Shown here: positions 1 through 9,015 of the stretch, in pieces
Numbering within the stretch: the first letter of the stretch is position 1
Layout: every line of letters begins with the position of its first letter
Source: Verrucomicrobiota bacterium
GTDB lineage: Bacteria; Verrucomicrobiota; Verrucomicrobiia; Opitutales; Opitutaceae
Direction: 5' to 3'
DNA length: 46,055 bases
Assembly: GCA_947471035.1 (NCBI GenBank)
Contig: CANIWJ010000016.1
Location: 1 to 46,055 of the forward strand
Made by a program: the position numbers and the translations under genes
The notes under the pieces: generated by a model
Told to the model about the DNA's origin: nothing
Databases searched by the model: none
What the model saw: only the letters and a program-made list of their open reading frames with translations

Positions 1-60
1 GGTGGCGAGGTTGTTCGAAGCGACCGTAGCCGCGTAGTTGGTGTTGATGATGACTGACAT
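1..60 (-). CDS. fliC: Flagellin, N-terminal 20 codons only (runs off the window)
   Basis: Read on the minus strand, the first residues are MSVIINTNYAATVASNNLA. This is the classic flagellin D0 start (M-x-x-I-N-T-N-x-x-x-x-x-x-x-N-L). The ATG is preceded by a Shine-Dalgarno-like AAGGAAG at 67-73, six bases upstream, and farther up by a sigma-28-type promoter. Only 20 codons are in the window, so length and glycosylation sites cannot be judged. Its position right after two SPINDLY-type glycosyltransferase genes makes it the obvious acceptor of the glycans built by the neighbouring cluster. The family call is firm; whether this is the major flagellin or one of several is unknown. Confidence 0.85.
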   Translation of the reverse strand, partial: MSVIINTNYAATVASNNLAT

Positions 61-159
61 GGGAATCTTCCTTGATTAATACTACCCTGTCCGTAGGGCG
101 ACGGGCCAGAAGGGGATCTGGGCCAATCCGGCTGAGATATTAACCTCAGTTACTTTATT
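61..159 (-). promoter_or_regulatory. Flagellin leader with Shine-Dalgarno and two possible hairpins
   Basis: The leader between the promoter and the flagellin ATG has an SD-like AAGGAAG at 67-73, a short CCCT/AGGG hairpin at 85-98, and a GGCC(C)AGA/TCTGGCC hairpin at 104-124. A structured 5' leader of this size is common for highly expressed flagellin mRNAs. I do not recognise a known riboswitch class in it. Confidence 0.4.
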
Positions 160-186
160 AGTACGGCTCCCCGAAAAAAAACTTTA
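160..186 (-). promoter_or_regulatory. Sigma-28 (FliA) type promoter for flagellin
   Basis: On the minus strand: TAAAGTTT (186-179), 11 bases, GCCGTACT (167-160). The -35 is a perfect match to the sigma-28 consensus TAAAGTTT. The -10 keeps the diagnostic GCCG of GCCGATAA, and the spacing is the canonical 11. It lies about 100 bases upstream of the flagellin ATG and 24 bases past the stop of the preceding glycosyltransferase gene. Confidence 0.7.
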
Positions 187-209
187 ACCGCTTTTCTAGA
201 AAATTCCGG

Positions 210-2192
210 TCAAATGCCCTGATGCTGTGCACGCACTTCTTCGTAGCACGCCCGCAATGCTCGGGAAAACGCCTTCGCCTGCCCCGCGTAATTAAATAAA
301 GGCCCGGAAGCCAACTCGCTGCGTAATCCCGCAGAAATCCGCGCCAGACCAGCCCGATCTGCCGCCAGAGCCGAAGCCACCTGCACATATTCCGCCGCGC
401 TCGCCACCGCCCACTCAGGATGGCCCGCCGCCCGGAGCAAAGAAGCCCCGACCCGGCTGCGATGCTCCTTCCCGATCAAGGAAACCACCGGCCTTCCCAT
501 CCACATCGCCTCACAAGTCGTTGTCGTTCCATGATAAGGAAATGGGTCTAACGCAACATCCACCCGTTGATAAAGCGCCAGATGATCGCCCGAACCCGAT
601 GTGCGACCCATCAAATCCAGCCGCGAGACATCCATTCCGGCCACCACACACCGCTGTTCCAATTCGCGCCGCCGCGCCGCTGTTTCCAACCCGTGACCCT
701 TCAACAAAAGCCGCGTCCCCGGCGTCGCCGCCAGAACCTCCGCCCATAAACGCAGGGTAAAATCCGTGAGTTTCGCCGGGTTGTTAAAAGATCCGAACAC
801 CACCGGTCGATCCGGATCCGTCGCCGCCTGCGGAATACTCACTTCCGGCGCACTCGCCGAAGGCCGAAAACTCCACGCGCAGGGCGCGAAACGCACCAGC
901 TTCTCAGTGTAATATGGATCGGTCAGCCCCACTGGATCCGCGTGCTCATCCGTGAACCGATAATCCATCTCCGCCAAACCGCTGGTGTTCGGATAACCCA
1001 GATACGTGATCTGCACCGGAGCCAGACGACGCGCGAACAGCGGCAGACGATTCCGTCCGGTGTGCCCGGAAAGATCGATCAACACGTCAGGCGCATCCGC
1101 GCGCAACTGTGCCTCCACGCGTTCACTTGCCAGTCCCGCCACGTGACGCCATCGCCGGGCCAGCGTCTGCAAGCGCTTGCTCACCTCATCCACCACTGCG
1201 TGGTCATGATAGAGCCAAACCTCCAGCTCCGCCGGATCGAAATGCTCCAGCAAAGGCTCGAAAAACGCCGCCACCGCGTGCCTGCGGAAATCCTGCGAAA
1301 GCACCGCCACCCGCAAGGGCCCATGGACCTCGCTCGGACGAAGGACCGCCGGCTTCACCACCGCCTGCGCCCGTCCATAGTCCACATGCGCCGCAAATAA
1401 CTCCTCCGCCGTGCGCTCCTCCAGATAGTTTAAGCACAACAATCGCGCGCTGCCTGCCTCCGCATGCTTTGGTTCAAGCCGCAGTGCCTCTTCATACGCA
1501 GTCAAGGCCTCGCGCACTCGAAAAGCTTCTTGCAACGCCAGCCCACGCCCCACCCGGGCGAGGTTCAATTTTCCATCCAGCGCCAATGCCTTATCCAGCG
1601 CCACCAAGGCCGCGTCCGGTTCGTGCAAGGTCGCCAGCGCGATGCCGTAATTCTGCCAGGAAACCGCATGGTCCGGCCAGCGCCGCGTCGCCTCCGCAAA
1701 CAGGCTGTGCGCCACTCCCATGCCGCGCACCTCCACCGTCAAAGTCGCCACCCGGTCAAACGCCTCAGCGCTCCCCGGCTTGAGTTCCGATACCTTGACC
1801 GCCGCCGCCAACGCTCCCGCCATCTGCCCCACCCGCTGGCACAGCGAAGACAGGTGTTCCCACGCCTCCACCAGCTTGGGATCGAACTCAAGCGCCTTTT
1901 GCACCGCCACCAGCGCCGCTTCCAGCTCGCCCCGTGCCGCGCGCACCACTCCGAGGCGGAAATGAGCCAGCGCCGAACGCGGGCTCAGTTGCACCGCCCG
2001 GACCAGCAGGGGCAGCGCCTCCTCTGCCCGCCCCGCCTGAAACAAGGCCAGACCACCCAGATGCCATGCGTCAAACGACTGCGGCGCCAGTTGCCGGGCC
2101 TGCGCATACAACACCGCCGCCGGTGCGAAACGCCCCGCCTGATGATGGGTCAAGGCCTGCTTAAGCAATACAGCGGGATTAGGCGGTGGCAT
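210..2192 (-). CDS. SPINDLY-type TPR / O-GlcNAc-transferase-like glycosyltransferase (GT41)
   Basis: 660 aa. The N-terminal ~280 residues are tandem TPR repeats (helical pairs with W/L/G/Y/A/P spacing). The C-terminal ~370 residues are a GT41 (O-GlcNAc transferase, SPINDLY/COG3914) catalytic region. Visible motifs are the acceptor/UDP-site block APVQITYLGYPNTSG, FGSFNNPAKL, and the nucleotide-binding HGTTTTCEA at about residues 554-562 followed by MWMGRPVVSL. The family transfers a sugar from a nucleotide donor to Ser/Thr hydroxyls of proteins in the cytoplasm. The gene overlaps the preceding homologue by 14 bases and sits immediately upstream of flagellin, so flagellin O-glycosylation is the likely role (inference). 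No signal peptide is seen, as expected for cytoplasmic modification before export. Confidence 0.88.
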   Translation of the reverse strand: MPPPNPAVLLKQALTHHQAGRFAPAAVLYAQARQLAPQSFDAWHLGGLALFQAGRAEEALPLLVRAVQLSPRSALAHFRLGVVRAARGELEAALVAVQKALEFDPKLVEAWEHLSSLCQRVGQMAGALAAAVKVSELKPGSAEAFDRVATLTVEVRGMGVAHSLFAEATRRWPDHAVSWQNYGIALATLHEPDAALVALDKALALDGKLNLARVGRGLALQEAFRVREALTAYEEALRLEPKHAEAGSARLLCLNYLEERTAEELFAAHVDYGRAQAVVKPAVLRPSEVHGPLRVAVLSQDFRRHAVAAFFEPLLEHFDPAELEVWLYHDHAVVDEVSKRLQTLARRWRHVAGLASERVEAQLRADAPDVLIDLSGHTGRNRLPLFARRLAPVQITYLGYPNTSGLAEMDYRFTDEHADPVGLTDPYYTEKLVRFAPCAWSFRPSASAPEVSIPQAATDPDRPVVFGSFNNPAKLTDFTLRLWAEVLAATPGTRLLLKGHGLETAARRRELEQRCVVAGMDVSRLDLMGRTSGSGDHLALYQRVDVALDPFPYHGTTTTCEAMWMGRPVVSLIGKEHRSRVGASLLRAAGHPEWAVASAAEYVQVASALAADRAGLARISAGLRSELASGPLFNYAGQAKAFSRALRACYEEVRAQHQGI

Positions 2193-4050
2193 GGGGATCG
2201 TTACCGCTTAGCCAGCAAGCACGCAACGCATCGGCAAAACGCCGCGCCTGCCCCGCATGGTCAAGCAAAGGCCCGGCCGTCATCCGCGCGCGCAGGCCCG
2301 CCGACCGCGCCGCGAGACCGGCGGGATCGCCCACTAGAGCCGCCGCCCGCGCCACATAATCCTCCGGCGTCGTGGCGATGCAGTCGGCCTGCCCCGCCGC
2401 GCTCAAAAGCGACACCCCCACCCGCCGCACATGCCGGTCTCCGGCCAGCGTGACCACGGGCCGCCCCATCCACAGCGCCTCGCACGTCGTCGTCGTGCCG
2501 TGGTAAGGCAAGGGATCCAGCGCCACATCGATCCGCGCATAGGTCGCCAAATGCTCGGCCAGCCCGGTCGTGGGCGGAAGAATATCCAGGCGATCCGGTG
2601 CGATTCCCGCCTCCGCCGCCCGCCGCGCCACAACCGAGTCCGCCTCCTGCCCTTTCAACAAAAGCTTCGCCCCCGGAACCGCCTCCAGCAATCGCGCCCA
2701 AAGTCGCAGGGTGGCGGGCGATAACTTGCTGAAGTTATTGAACGAGCCAAACACCGGCGCCGCACCATGCACACACGGCGGCACCACCACCGCAGGGGCC
2801 GAACGCGGCGGCTGGTAACACCATGCGGTCGGCGAAAATCGCACCAAGCGCTCGGTGTGCAACCCGTCGGCCTCCCCGGTGGGGTCGGCCCATTCATCCG
2901 TAAAACGAAAATCCATCGCCCGCACCCCCGTCGTATCCGGATAACCGAGATACGTCACCTGCACCGGGGCGAGTCGGCGCGCCAGCAAGGACTGGCGATT
3001 GAAGCCGGTATGCCCGGCCACATCCACCAACACGTCAGGCGCGTCGGCCCGCACCATGCGCTCCACCCAGGCGTCGTCACGGCCGCCGAACTCCCGCCAA
3101 ATCTCCGCCCGCGAACGCAGCCGGGCGCTGGTTTCGTCGCGGCAAAAATGATCGTGATACAGCACGATCTCGATTTCCGCCTTGGGCAGATGCTCCAGCA
3201 ACGGTTCCAAGAAAAACGCCACCGAATGGGTGCGCAAATCGGGCGACAAAAACGCCACCCTCAGCCGCTTCGCCGGATCGCGCCCCGCCACGCCCTCAAG
3301 TTTCAACCCTGCGGGCGAAGGGCAACGCCGGCCGAAAGCCCGGTGCTCCTCCGCGATTTGTTCGCGCGACAAATCGTCGAGGTAGTGTAGCGTCATCAGC
3401 CGGTAGCTCGCCGCCTGAAAATCGCCGGGATCGAGCGCCAGCGCCCGCTCGAACTCGACCCTCGCTTCATCGATGCGATGACACCCGTAAAGCGCCTGCG
3501 CCCGCGCGGTGTGCGCGTCGGCTACTTTCGGTGCCAGGGCCACGGCGCGATCCTGTCGGGCCAGCGCCTCGACCGGTCGCGCCAGGGCCAGTAAAACCCG
3601 CCCGAGCAGCCGCAGCGGCGCGGCCACGTCCGGCTTGAGCTTCACTGCGCGCTCCAAGGCTTCCAGGGCCTCAACCGCCTGTCCGCCGTTGAGTAAAAAC
3701 AGGGCGTAGTTCGTCCACACCTCCACGTTGCCCGCATCGAGTTTGATCGCTTCGCGAAAACGCGCCGCCGCCGCATCGCGCCGGTCGCACTGGGCCAGCG
3801 CCAACGCCAGGCACATCTGGGTGGCGCCCATCCTGGGGTTTACTCGCGCCGCTGACTCCAGCCACTCCGCCGCCTCGGCCGCCTGCCCGAGTTGCAACAA
3901 AACCGTGCCGCCTAGATGCAGCAGACGAAAATCCTTCGGATACTTCGGCCGCAGCCGCCGGTAATGGGCCAGCGCCTCCGCGCCGCGTCCGGCGCGTTGC
4001 AGGGCGATGGCGGCGTCCAGAGGTGTCGATTGCGAGGCGGCAGGGGGCAC
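2179..4050 (-). CDS. Second SPINDLY-type TPR / O-GlcNAc-transferase-like glycosyltransferase (GT41)
   Basis: About 623 aa if translation starts at the GTG at 4050. The frame stays open to an ATG at 4230, but that would overlap the upstream gene by 150 bases and add an Arg-rich, non-TPR leader, so the GTG is preferred, though no clear ribosome binding site is seen. The architecture matches the next gene: TPR repeats, then GT41 with LAPVQVTYLGYPDTTG, FGSFNNFSKL and HGTTTTCEALWMGRPVVTL. The catalytic motifs are intact. It is a tandem paralogue of the 210-2192 gene but clearly diverged, which suggests different acceptor sites or donors. Likely role: cytoplasmic O-glycosylation of flagellin. Confidence 0.85.
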   Translation of the reverse strand: MPPAASQSTPLDAAIALQRAGRGAEALAHYRRLRPKYPKDFRLLHLGGTVLLQLGQAAEAAEWLESAARVNPRMGATQMCLALALAQCDRRDAAAARFREAIKLDAGNVEVWTNYALFLLNGGQAVEALEALERAVKLKPDVAAPLRLLGRVLLALARPVEALARQDRAVALAPKVADAHTARAQALYGCHRIDEARVEFERALALDPGDFQAASYRLMTLHYLDDLSREQIAEEHRAFGRRCPSPAGLKLEGVAGRDPAKRLRVAFLSPDLRTHSVAFFLEPLLEHLPKAEIEIVLYHDHFCRDETSARLRSRAEIWREFGGRDDAWVERMVRADAPDVLVDVAGHTGFNRQSLLARRLAPVQVTYLGYPDTTGVRAMDFRFTDEWADPTGEADGLHTERLVRFSPTAWCYQPPRSAPAVVVPPCVHGAAPVFGSFNNFSKLSPATLRLWARLLEAVPGAKLLLKGQEADSVVARRAAEAGIAPDRLDILPPTTGLAEHLATYARIDVALDPLPYHGTTTTCEALWMGRPVVTLAGDRHVRRVGVSLLSAAGQADCIATTPEDYVARAAALVGDPAGLAARSAGLRARMTAGPLLDHAGQARRFADALRACWLSGNDPHATA

Positions 4051-4078
4051 AGGATAACGGGAAAATGCAGACCCAGCC

Positions 4079-5158
4079 CTAGGCGCGAGCCAACACTTCC
4101 GCAAGCGCGGCGGACAAAACCGGCCCCACCGTCTCATAACGGTTAAAGTGTTCGTAGATCCGCCGCCGCTCCGCGGTCGTCGCCGCCAGCGCCGCCTCGG
4201 CGGCTTCGCGCAACTGCGCCAGATCCCCATGCGCGTAGCGCCGGATCAAACCCTCCGCCGCCAGCTCGTCCAGTCTTCCGCCTTGCACGGAGTTTTCCGA
4301 GACCGGCACCAGCCCCATGCACCCGCACCAGAACGCCCGGTCGGTGTGCGCTCGCGCCATCGCCGGGGTGGCAAACTTGCGCCCTTCCGGACACAGGCCG
4401 GCGATGTAGCGGTTCAAAGCCGCCCGACCGCCCACACTCACCGAGTGGTCGTGGCTGGCCACGAAGCGGTCCTTGAAGGTTTTGGTCAGAAAATCGATTT
4501 GCCGCTGCCGGTGCGGAGTCAGCCCAAGCTGAGAACCCAAGAACAAGATTTTCCGCTCTGGCTCCTCGTTAAACGGCACCTCAAAGGGACGCACGTTGGC
4601 CACCCAGCTGCGATGCCGGATCAGACAATCCGCGCGCAACTTTCCCCCCGCCGGGCCGAGCGGGAATTCGTCATGTAGCAAAACGTCGAGATGCGGAGCC
4701 AGCGCGGGAAAACAGGCCATCTCGCGGCTGGCCTCATCGAACGCGTAGTAGGCGATGCGCACGCCGTGCTTGCGCAAGAAGGCGCAGAGCGGCCCCAGCG
4801 ACGCGCCAACGTGCGCGGGCTGTTGTCCCATGAACACCAGCCACCACGCCTCGTCGGCGGGTTTGCGCGCAGCCTTTTCGGCCAGCGCGGCGAAGCCTTT
4901 CACTCCGAGCGTCCAGGCGGGAGCCAGGGTCAAACCGGCGGGCGCGGGCATCTCCGCAAAACACCGCACACACTCGCCATGCCAGTCGCAATCCAGCCGC
5001 GCCATGCGCCGCAAGCGCTCGTCCGCGTCAGGCGGCAAACGTCCGGAGTAGTCGTAGTCCGGCAGCCGCGCCAAATAGTCCGGGGCAGGCTCCAGCTCGC
5101 CCGCCCATTGACTGTAGGCGACAATCCGCAGCGAGGACACGGGCGGTGAAGAAGTCAT
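4079..5158 (-). CDS. Putative glycosyltransferase (GT-B-like, unassigned family)
   Basis: 359 aa with no signal peptide or membrane helix. There is a central Rossmann-like stretch (WWLVFMGQQPAHVGASLG, then RIAYYAFDEASREM and LDVLLHDEFPLG) and a C-terminal half with KILFLGSQLGLTPHRQRQID, FWCGCMGLVPVSENSV and a final helix RRRIYEHFNRYETVGPVL. The tail resembles the ends of CgeB/GT1-like glycosyltransferases, where a late glycine/proline-rich loop and a YE-type helix close the donor site. It sits between the GT fusion gene and the SPINDLY genes, on the same strand. The assignment as a glycosyltransferase rests on fold impression and context, not on a diagnostic motif. Confidence 0.5.
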   Translation of the reverse strand: MTSSPPVSSLRIVAYSQWAGELEPAPDYLARLPDYDYSGRLPPDADERLRRMARLDCDWHGECVRCFAEMPAPAGLTLAPAWTLGVKGFAALAEKAARKPADEAWWLVFMGQQPAHVGASLGPLCAFLRKHGVRIAYYAFDEASREMACFPALAPHLDVLLHDEFPLGPAGGKLRADCLIRHRSWVANVRPFEVPFNEEPERKILFLGSQLGLTPHRQRQIDFLTKTFKDRFVASHDHSVSVGGRAALNRYIAGLCPEGRKFATPAMARAHTDRAFWCGCMGLVPVSENSVQGGRLDELAAEGLIRRYAHGDLAQLREAAEAALAATTAERRRIYEHFNRYETVGPVLSAALAEVLARA

Positions 5159-5190
5159 GCGTGATTCTAGTTCGCGTTTAAATTTAGTTA

Positions 5191-5256
5191 AATTGGCCGG
5201 GGACGGCCAACTCTACATCCGACGCTTGGTGTAGCGTTGGCCGTCCCCGGCCAATT
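5191..5256. repeat. REP-like long inverted repeat (27-bp arms, 12-bp loop)
   Basis: The arms 5191-5217 and 5230-5256 are reverse complements at 26 of 27 positions. The outer part is AATTGGCCGGGGACGGCCAA and the inner part CTACA/TGTAG, around the 12-base loop 5218-5229. Each outer arm is itself partly palindromic (GGCCGGGGACGGCC). It lies alone in the 186-base gap between two minus-strand genes. It looks like a dispersed REP/REPIN-type palindrome or a transcription-attenuating hairpin. No poly-T follows on either strand, so it is not a standard terminator. Confidence 0.7.
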
Positions 5257-5344
5257 CCGGCTCCAGCATCAACGTGATCGCCAATTGGAGTCATCCTGTA
5301 ATCCGTGATTAAAAACACCATTTCCGAAACTGGGGCTCCGCTGT

Positions 5345-8300
5345 TTAAGCCGGGAAGCTGGTATCGAAGAATTTTTCGATCCGTCGCACTGACTCGCCGG
5401 TGGTGAAACGATAAGCGTCGGCCTGGCCTTGCGAGGCGAGCTGCGCCCAGCGCTCGGGATCGCGCGGCAACGACTGCAACTGCCTCGCCAGATCGGCCGC
5501 ATCCTTGGATTTGAACAGCAGCCCGTTCACCTGATGTTTCACGATCTCGCCCGTGCCGCCCGTGCCGCTGGACACGACCGCCAGACCCGCCGCCATCGCC
5601 TCGATCTGGGTTTTTCCAAAAGGCTCCTCAAACACGCTGGGGAAAACCAGTGTGTTACACCGGCTGAACATGGACGCAAGCCCGGCGCGGTTGATGAAGC
5701 CGTGCCAGCGCACCCGCTCGGCGAAACCGCCGCGCCGGGCCAGTTGCTCGCACTGCGTCTTAAAGACAGGATCGGGCTGCTCCCCCGCGCACTCCAGGGT
5801 GAAATCGACTCCCGCCCGGGCCAGATGCACCAGCGCCTCGAAGAGAATATGCGGGCCCTTGAAGGGCGCGAAAATGCTGGCGTAGCATATCCGCAACCGG
5901 TCGAAACGCGGCGGAAACGCACGGTAGTAATGCTCCAGCGGCGAGCCCGGATAAACTACCGCCCAGTTGCCGCACTTGTAGCCCTTTTCCTGCAAACGCC
6001 GGTTCAGCCACTCGGTGTTGCCCGCCAGACAGAAATACGGGCTCTCCAGCGAGCTGTCGGGCGGATAACCGGTCTCGCCGTTGCCCAGGCGATGCAGCAC
6101 CGGAATTTTTTTCTCCAAGCATTCACGAATGAACTCGTAGCCGACAAAATCCAGATTGCCCGCGATCACCCGATCCGGCCGGAAAGCCGTCACTGCGGCG
6201 CGAATCCGCTTGGTGTTGGCCAAGGCGATGCGGCCGACCTCGGACCGGTCGCCATTCAGCACCGCGCCGCCGCCTTTCCATGTGCCGAAAAGTCCGAGAC
6301 TGCGTTCGACCAAGGCTTCTAGGCGATCCATGCCCGGATCGGAGGCTCGCGCCCATTCCGTGCTGTCCGAAGTGAGCACCTTCACCTCGTGTCCGCGCCG
6401 CACAAGCCGGTCGCAGAATTCCCACATGGTGCGTCCGTAGCCGCCCAACTCCTGCGGCGGGAAGAGATTCGTAACGACCAGGATGCGATGCGGCTTCTCG
6501 ACGCGCCCGACCTCACCCTCGCCCACCTGATCGCGGTAAGTGCGGGCCAACTCCGATGCACCCGCCTCGCCTTTGGCCAAGGCTTCCAACCGGGCCGTGG
6601 CGTCGCCGCCCAGACCGCCCAGACGGCGGCCTTCTCGATAACACAAATACGCCCCGGGCTCATCACCGGCACCCTGCAACAAATCACCGAGCCGCTCGTA
6701 AGCGTCGGTTTCCGCCCGATCCAGCCCGAGCAAGCCCTGCAACGCCGACGCCTCGGCCTCAACGTCCCCGGCGCTGCGCGACTGCGCCACCGCGCCGCGC
6801 GCCTGCTGCAATTCATCCGCCAAGCGCACCTCAACGCCCGGACGCACGGCCTCGGCCACGGAGCCGGACACCGACTCCGCCGCCTCGGCAAGGAGGTGCT
6901 GCAAACGCTCGATGCAGACCTTGCGCGAGAACTGCGCCACCACCCGCTCCCGATACGCCGCGCCCAGCCGCGCGGCCAATTCCGGATCGCGCGCCAATCG
7001 CAGCATCGCCGCCGCCATGCCAGCCACATCGCCCTCGGCCACCAAGTAGCCGTGCTCGCCCTCGACCACCGCATCGGGAATACCCGCGTGCCGGGTCGAG
7101 ACCACCGGTAGCCCAAGCGCCCCGGCCTCCAGAATAGCAACCGGCAAGCCTTCGCTATCACCATTACTGGCAATTATACTATGTTGTACAAATGCCCGCG
7201 AAGCCAACATACGCGCCGCCACTTCTGGTCGTGACAAGAATCCGGTAAACTCAACGGCAGAAGATATCCCATTTTCCCTTACCCACTTTTTGCACTCCTC
7301 CAACAAGGGACCATCTCCAACCATAATCAAGTTTGCCTCAGGCTCCTCGCGATGAACCAGCGCAAATGCTTTTATTGTATTGAGCGGTGCCTTCTTCTCC
7401 ACAAATCGGCCGACAGCAATGTACTGCGGCCGCGCAAGCGCAGGCTTTGCCAGATTCGGCAACTGCACAGAAACCCCGCAAGGGATACGAAGAACCTTTT
7501 CCGAATTCGCCCCCAAAGAAATCAATTGTTCTCTCATCGCCTCCGAAACTCCAACCACACGGTGCGAACTTAAAAAGAACTTACGATAATGCGGCAGCCA
7601 ACGCTCCAGAATATCACGACCAAAAGCATCCACCCCAAAAAAATGAACCACAAAGGGCACCCGGGCCGACGTGCAAGATTCATGCAGAAACGAGCCCATC
7701 AAACCTGATTCCAACAAGGCAACCCGTACTCCGCTCTTACGTATAAAATCAGTCAGATCATGTATATAAGCGTGCCAGATTTCCGCCGTGATTTTCGTCC
7801 CGCCAATAACTGCCTGAATAGCCTTCTCAGTTTTGGAATTCAGGACACTCTGTCCTCCTCGTAACAGACGCGGGAACGGCCAACCGTAGAGCAAGGTAGG
7901 TTGCTTGGTTAAATACTTTATATGATCCTCTAAAAAGGTCTCAGAATGGTTAAACTCATGCGAACGAACGATCAACACCGGTAGGTCAATGGGATTGACC
8001 TCGGCAGGTTGCGTTGCGTCGTTCAGCAAAGTCGAGGCATCCAGCACTGATTGGGCCGCGCCATCAGACGGCGCGTAAGCCAATCCAGTCCAGCCTGTCG
8101 TCAACGTATTACCGGCATGATCATTAACCGGTAATTCATCGGTCTTAACCAAATCCAGATAAATTGGCCATAATTGCCTCGCCATTTTATTACGTGCTTC
8201 GGCTGACATGGGGGCGCGCTTTAGCCACAATCCCATGACCTGGGCAAAACTGGCATTCCAACCACTCATCGCACGTACTTTATAATTTATAAAACCCGCT

Positions 8301-8821
8301 TCAGTAAGCAGCTTTTCAAGGGCAAACGGAGTATAACGGAAAAAATCATAGGGCGCGTCGTGCAGCGGCCAGATGAAAGGCACGGTGAAAAAGAAAACTC
8401 CACCGGGTTTAAGCACGCGCCGGGCCTCTTTAAGTACGACCAAGGGTTCGGGACAGTGCTCCAGCACCTCCGTGGCCATGGCACAGTCAACCGAGCCGTC
8501 GGGCAGAGGGATTGTCTTCCCATCCCAACGTAAATCGACCTCGGCATGGTAAATCTCGGAGCCGGCCAAATCCAACCCGAGGTATTTAGACACCCGCGAC
8601 GGAGCCGATGTGATCAAGCCCTTGTAAGGCATCACGCCGCAACCGATATCAAGGAAGGTACCGTGGAAGTGCGGAAGCGCATCCTTGACCGCGCGCAGGA
8701 TAGAATTGCGCACCACATAAATATCGGCGTTATTAAGTTCCAAAGCGGGGTTCAAAAATGGATGGGATTCGGTTTTCACAGGAACTACAGTTGGGACGGG
8801 GCGTGCTGAAAGATCTGGCAA
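5345..8821 (-). CDS. Methyltransferase - glycosyltransferase (GT4) - TPR - glycosyltransferase (GT4) fusion protein
   Basis: 1158 aa from a TTG at 8821; a GTG at 8779 is an alternative start 14 codons in. Domains in order: SAM-dependent methyltransferase at ~30-240 (GTFLDIGCGVMPYKG, then a late LEHCPEPLVVLKEARRVL block); first GT4-like glycosyltransferase at ~280-650 (YIAVGRFVEKKAPLNTIKAF, ANLIMVGDGPLLEECKKW, GDSEGLPVAILEAGALGLPV, the EX7E region); a short TPR-like helical segment at ~690-770; second GT4 at ~795-1155 (ILVVTNLFPPQELGGYGRTM, FEEPFGKTQIEAMAAGLAVV). Probable role: builds and methylates the flagellar glycan in the cytoplasm. The 5' half is distinctly poorer in GC than the 3' half, with an abrupt switch near 7140, inside the GT4-a EX7E region. 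The start codon is uncertain. Confidence 0.85.
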   Translation of the reverse strand: MPDLSARPVPTVVPVKTESHPFLNPALELNNADIYVVRNSILRAVKDALPHFHGTFLDIGCGVMPYKGLITSAPSRVSKYLGLDLAGSEIYHAEVDLRWDGKTIPLPDGSVDCAMATEVLEHCPEPLVVLKEARRVLKPGGVFFFTVPFIWPLHDAPYDFFRYTPFALEKLLTEAGFINYKVRAMSGWNASFAQVMGLWLKRAPMSAEARNKMARQLWPIYLDLVKTDELPVNDHAGNTLTTGWTGLAYAPSDGAAQSVLDASTLLNDATQPAEVNPIDLPVLIVRSHEFNHSETFLEDHIKYLTKQPTLLYGWPFPRLLRGGQSVLNSKTEKAIQAVIGGTKITAEIWHAYIHDLTDFIRKSGVRVALLESGLMGSFLHESCTSARVPFVVHFFGVDAFGRDILERWLPHYRKFFLSSHRVVGVSEAMREQLISLGANSEKVLRIPCGVSVQLPNLAKPALARPQYIAVGRFVEKKAPLNTIKAFALVHREEPEANLIMVGDGPLLEECKKWVRENGISSAVEFTGFLSRPEVAARMLASRAFVQHSIIASNGDSEGLPVAILEAGALGLPVVSTRHAGIPDAVVEGEHGYLVAEGDVAGMAAAMLRLARDPELAARLGAAYRERVVAQFSRKVCIERLQHLLAEAAESVSGSVAEAVRPGVEVRLADELQQARGAVAQSRSAGDVEAEASALQGLLGLDRAETDAYERLGDLLQGAGDEPGAYLCYREGRRLGGLGGDATARLEALAKGEAGASELARTYRDQVGEGEVGRVEKPHRILVVTNLFPPQELGGYGRTMWEFCDRLVRRGHEVKVLTSDSTEWARASDPGMDRLEALVERSLGLFGTWKGGGAVLNGDRSEVGRIALANTKRIRAAVTAFRPDRVIAGNLDFVGYEFIRECLEKKIPVLHRLGNGETGYPPDSSLESPYFCLAGNTEWLNRRLQEKGYKCGNWAVVYPGSPLEHYYRAFPPRFDRLRICYASIFAPFKGPHILFEALVHLARAGVDFTLECAGEQPDPVFKTQCEQLARRGGFAERVRWHGFINRAGLASMFSRCNTLVFPSVFEEPFGKTQIEAMAAGLAVVSSGTGGTGEIVKHQVNGLLFKSKDAADLARQLQSLPRDPERWAQLASQGQADAYRFTTGESVRRIEKFFDTSFPA

Positions 8822-9015
8822 AGTTGTTGGCGTTTATACTCAAGCCGATTAGACGCTAAACTTCGCTTATAAAATACGGTTGCGAAGCAATTTAGCCAGC
8901 GAATCAGGCCATTGATTTGATTACGCCCATTTGCGATTAACAAGGGACACGCCAAAAGAGGTGCTCGCTTCAAATACATGGCCCCGGGTATATTTAAAAT
9001 TACGGGCATTCGTTA

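Noticed and set aside
1464-2453. 329-codon plus-strand open frame across the SPINDLY genes
   Set aside because: Arg/Gln/His-rich shadow of two GT41 genes that carry full motifs on the minus strand.
8785-9009. 74-codon minus-strand open frame between two glycosyltransferase genes
   Set aside because: No motif, atypical composition, and it overlaps the start of the following gene. It may be a chance frame in AT-richer DNA.
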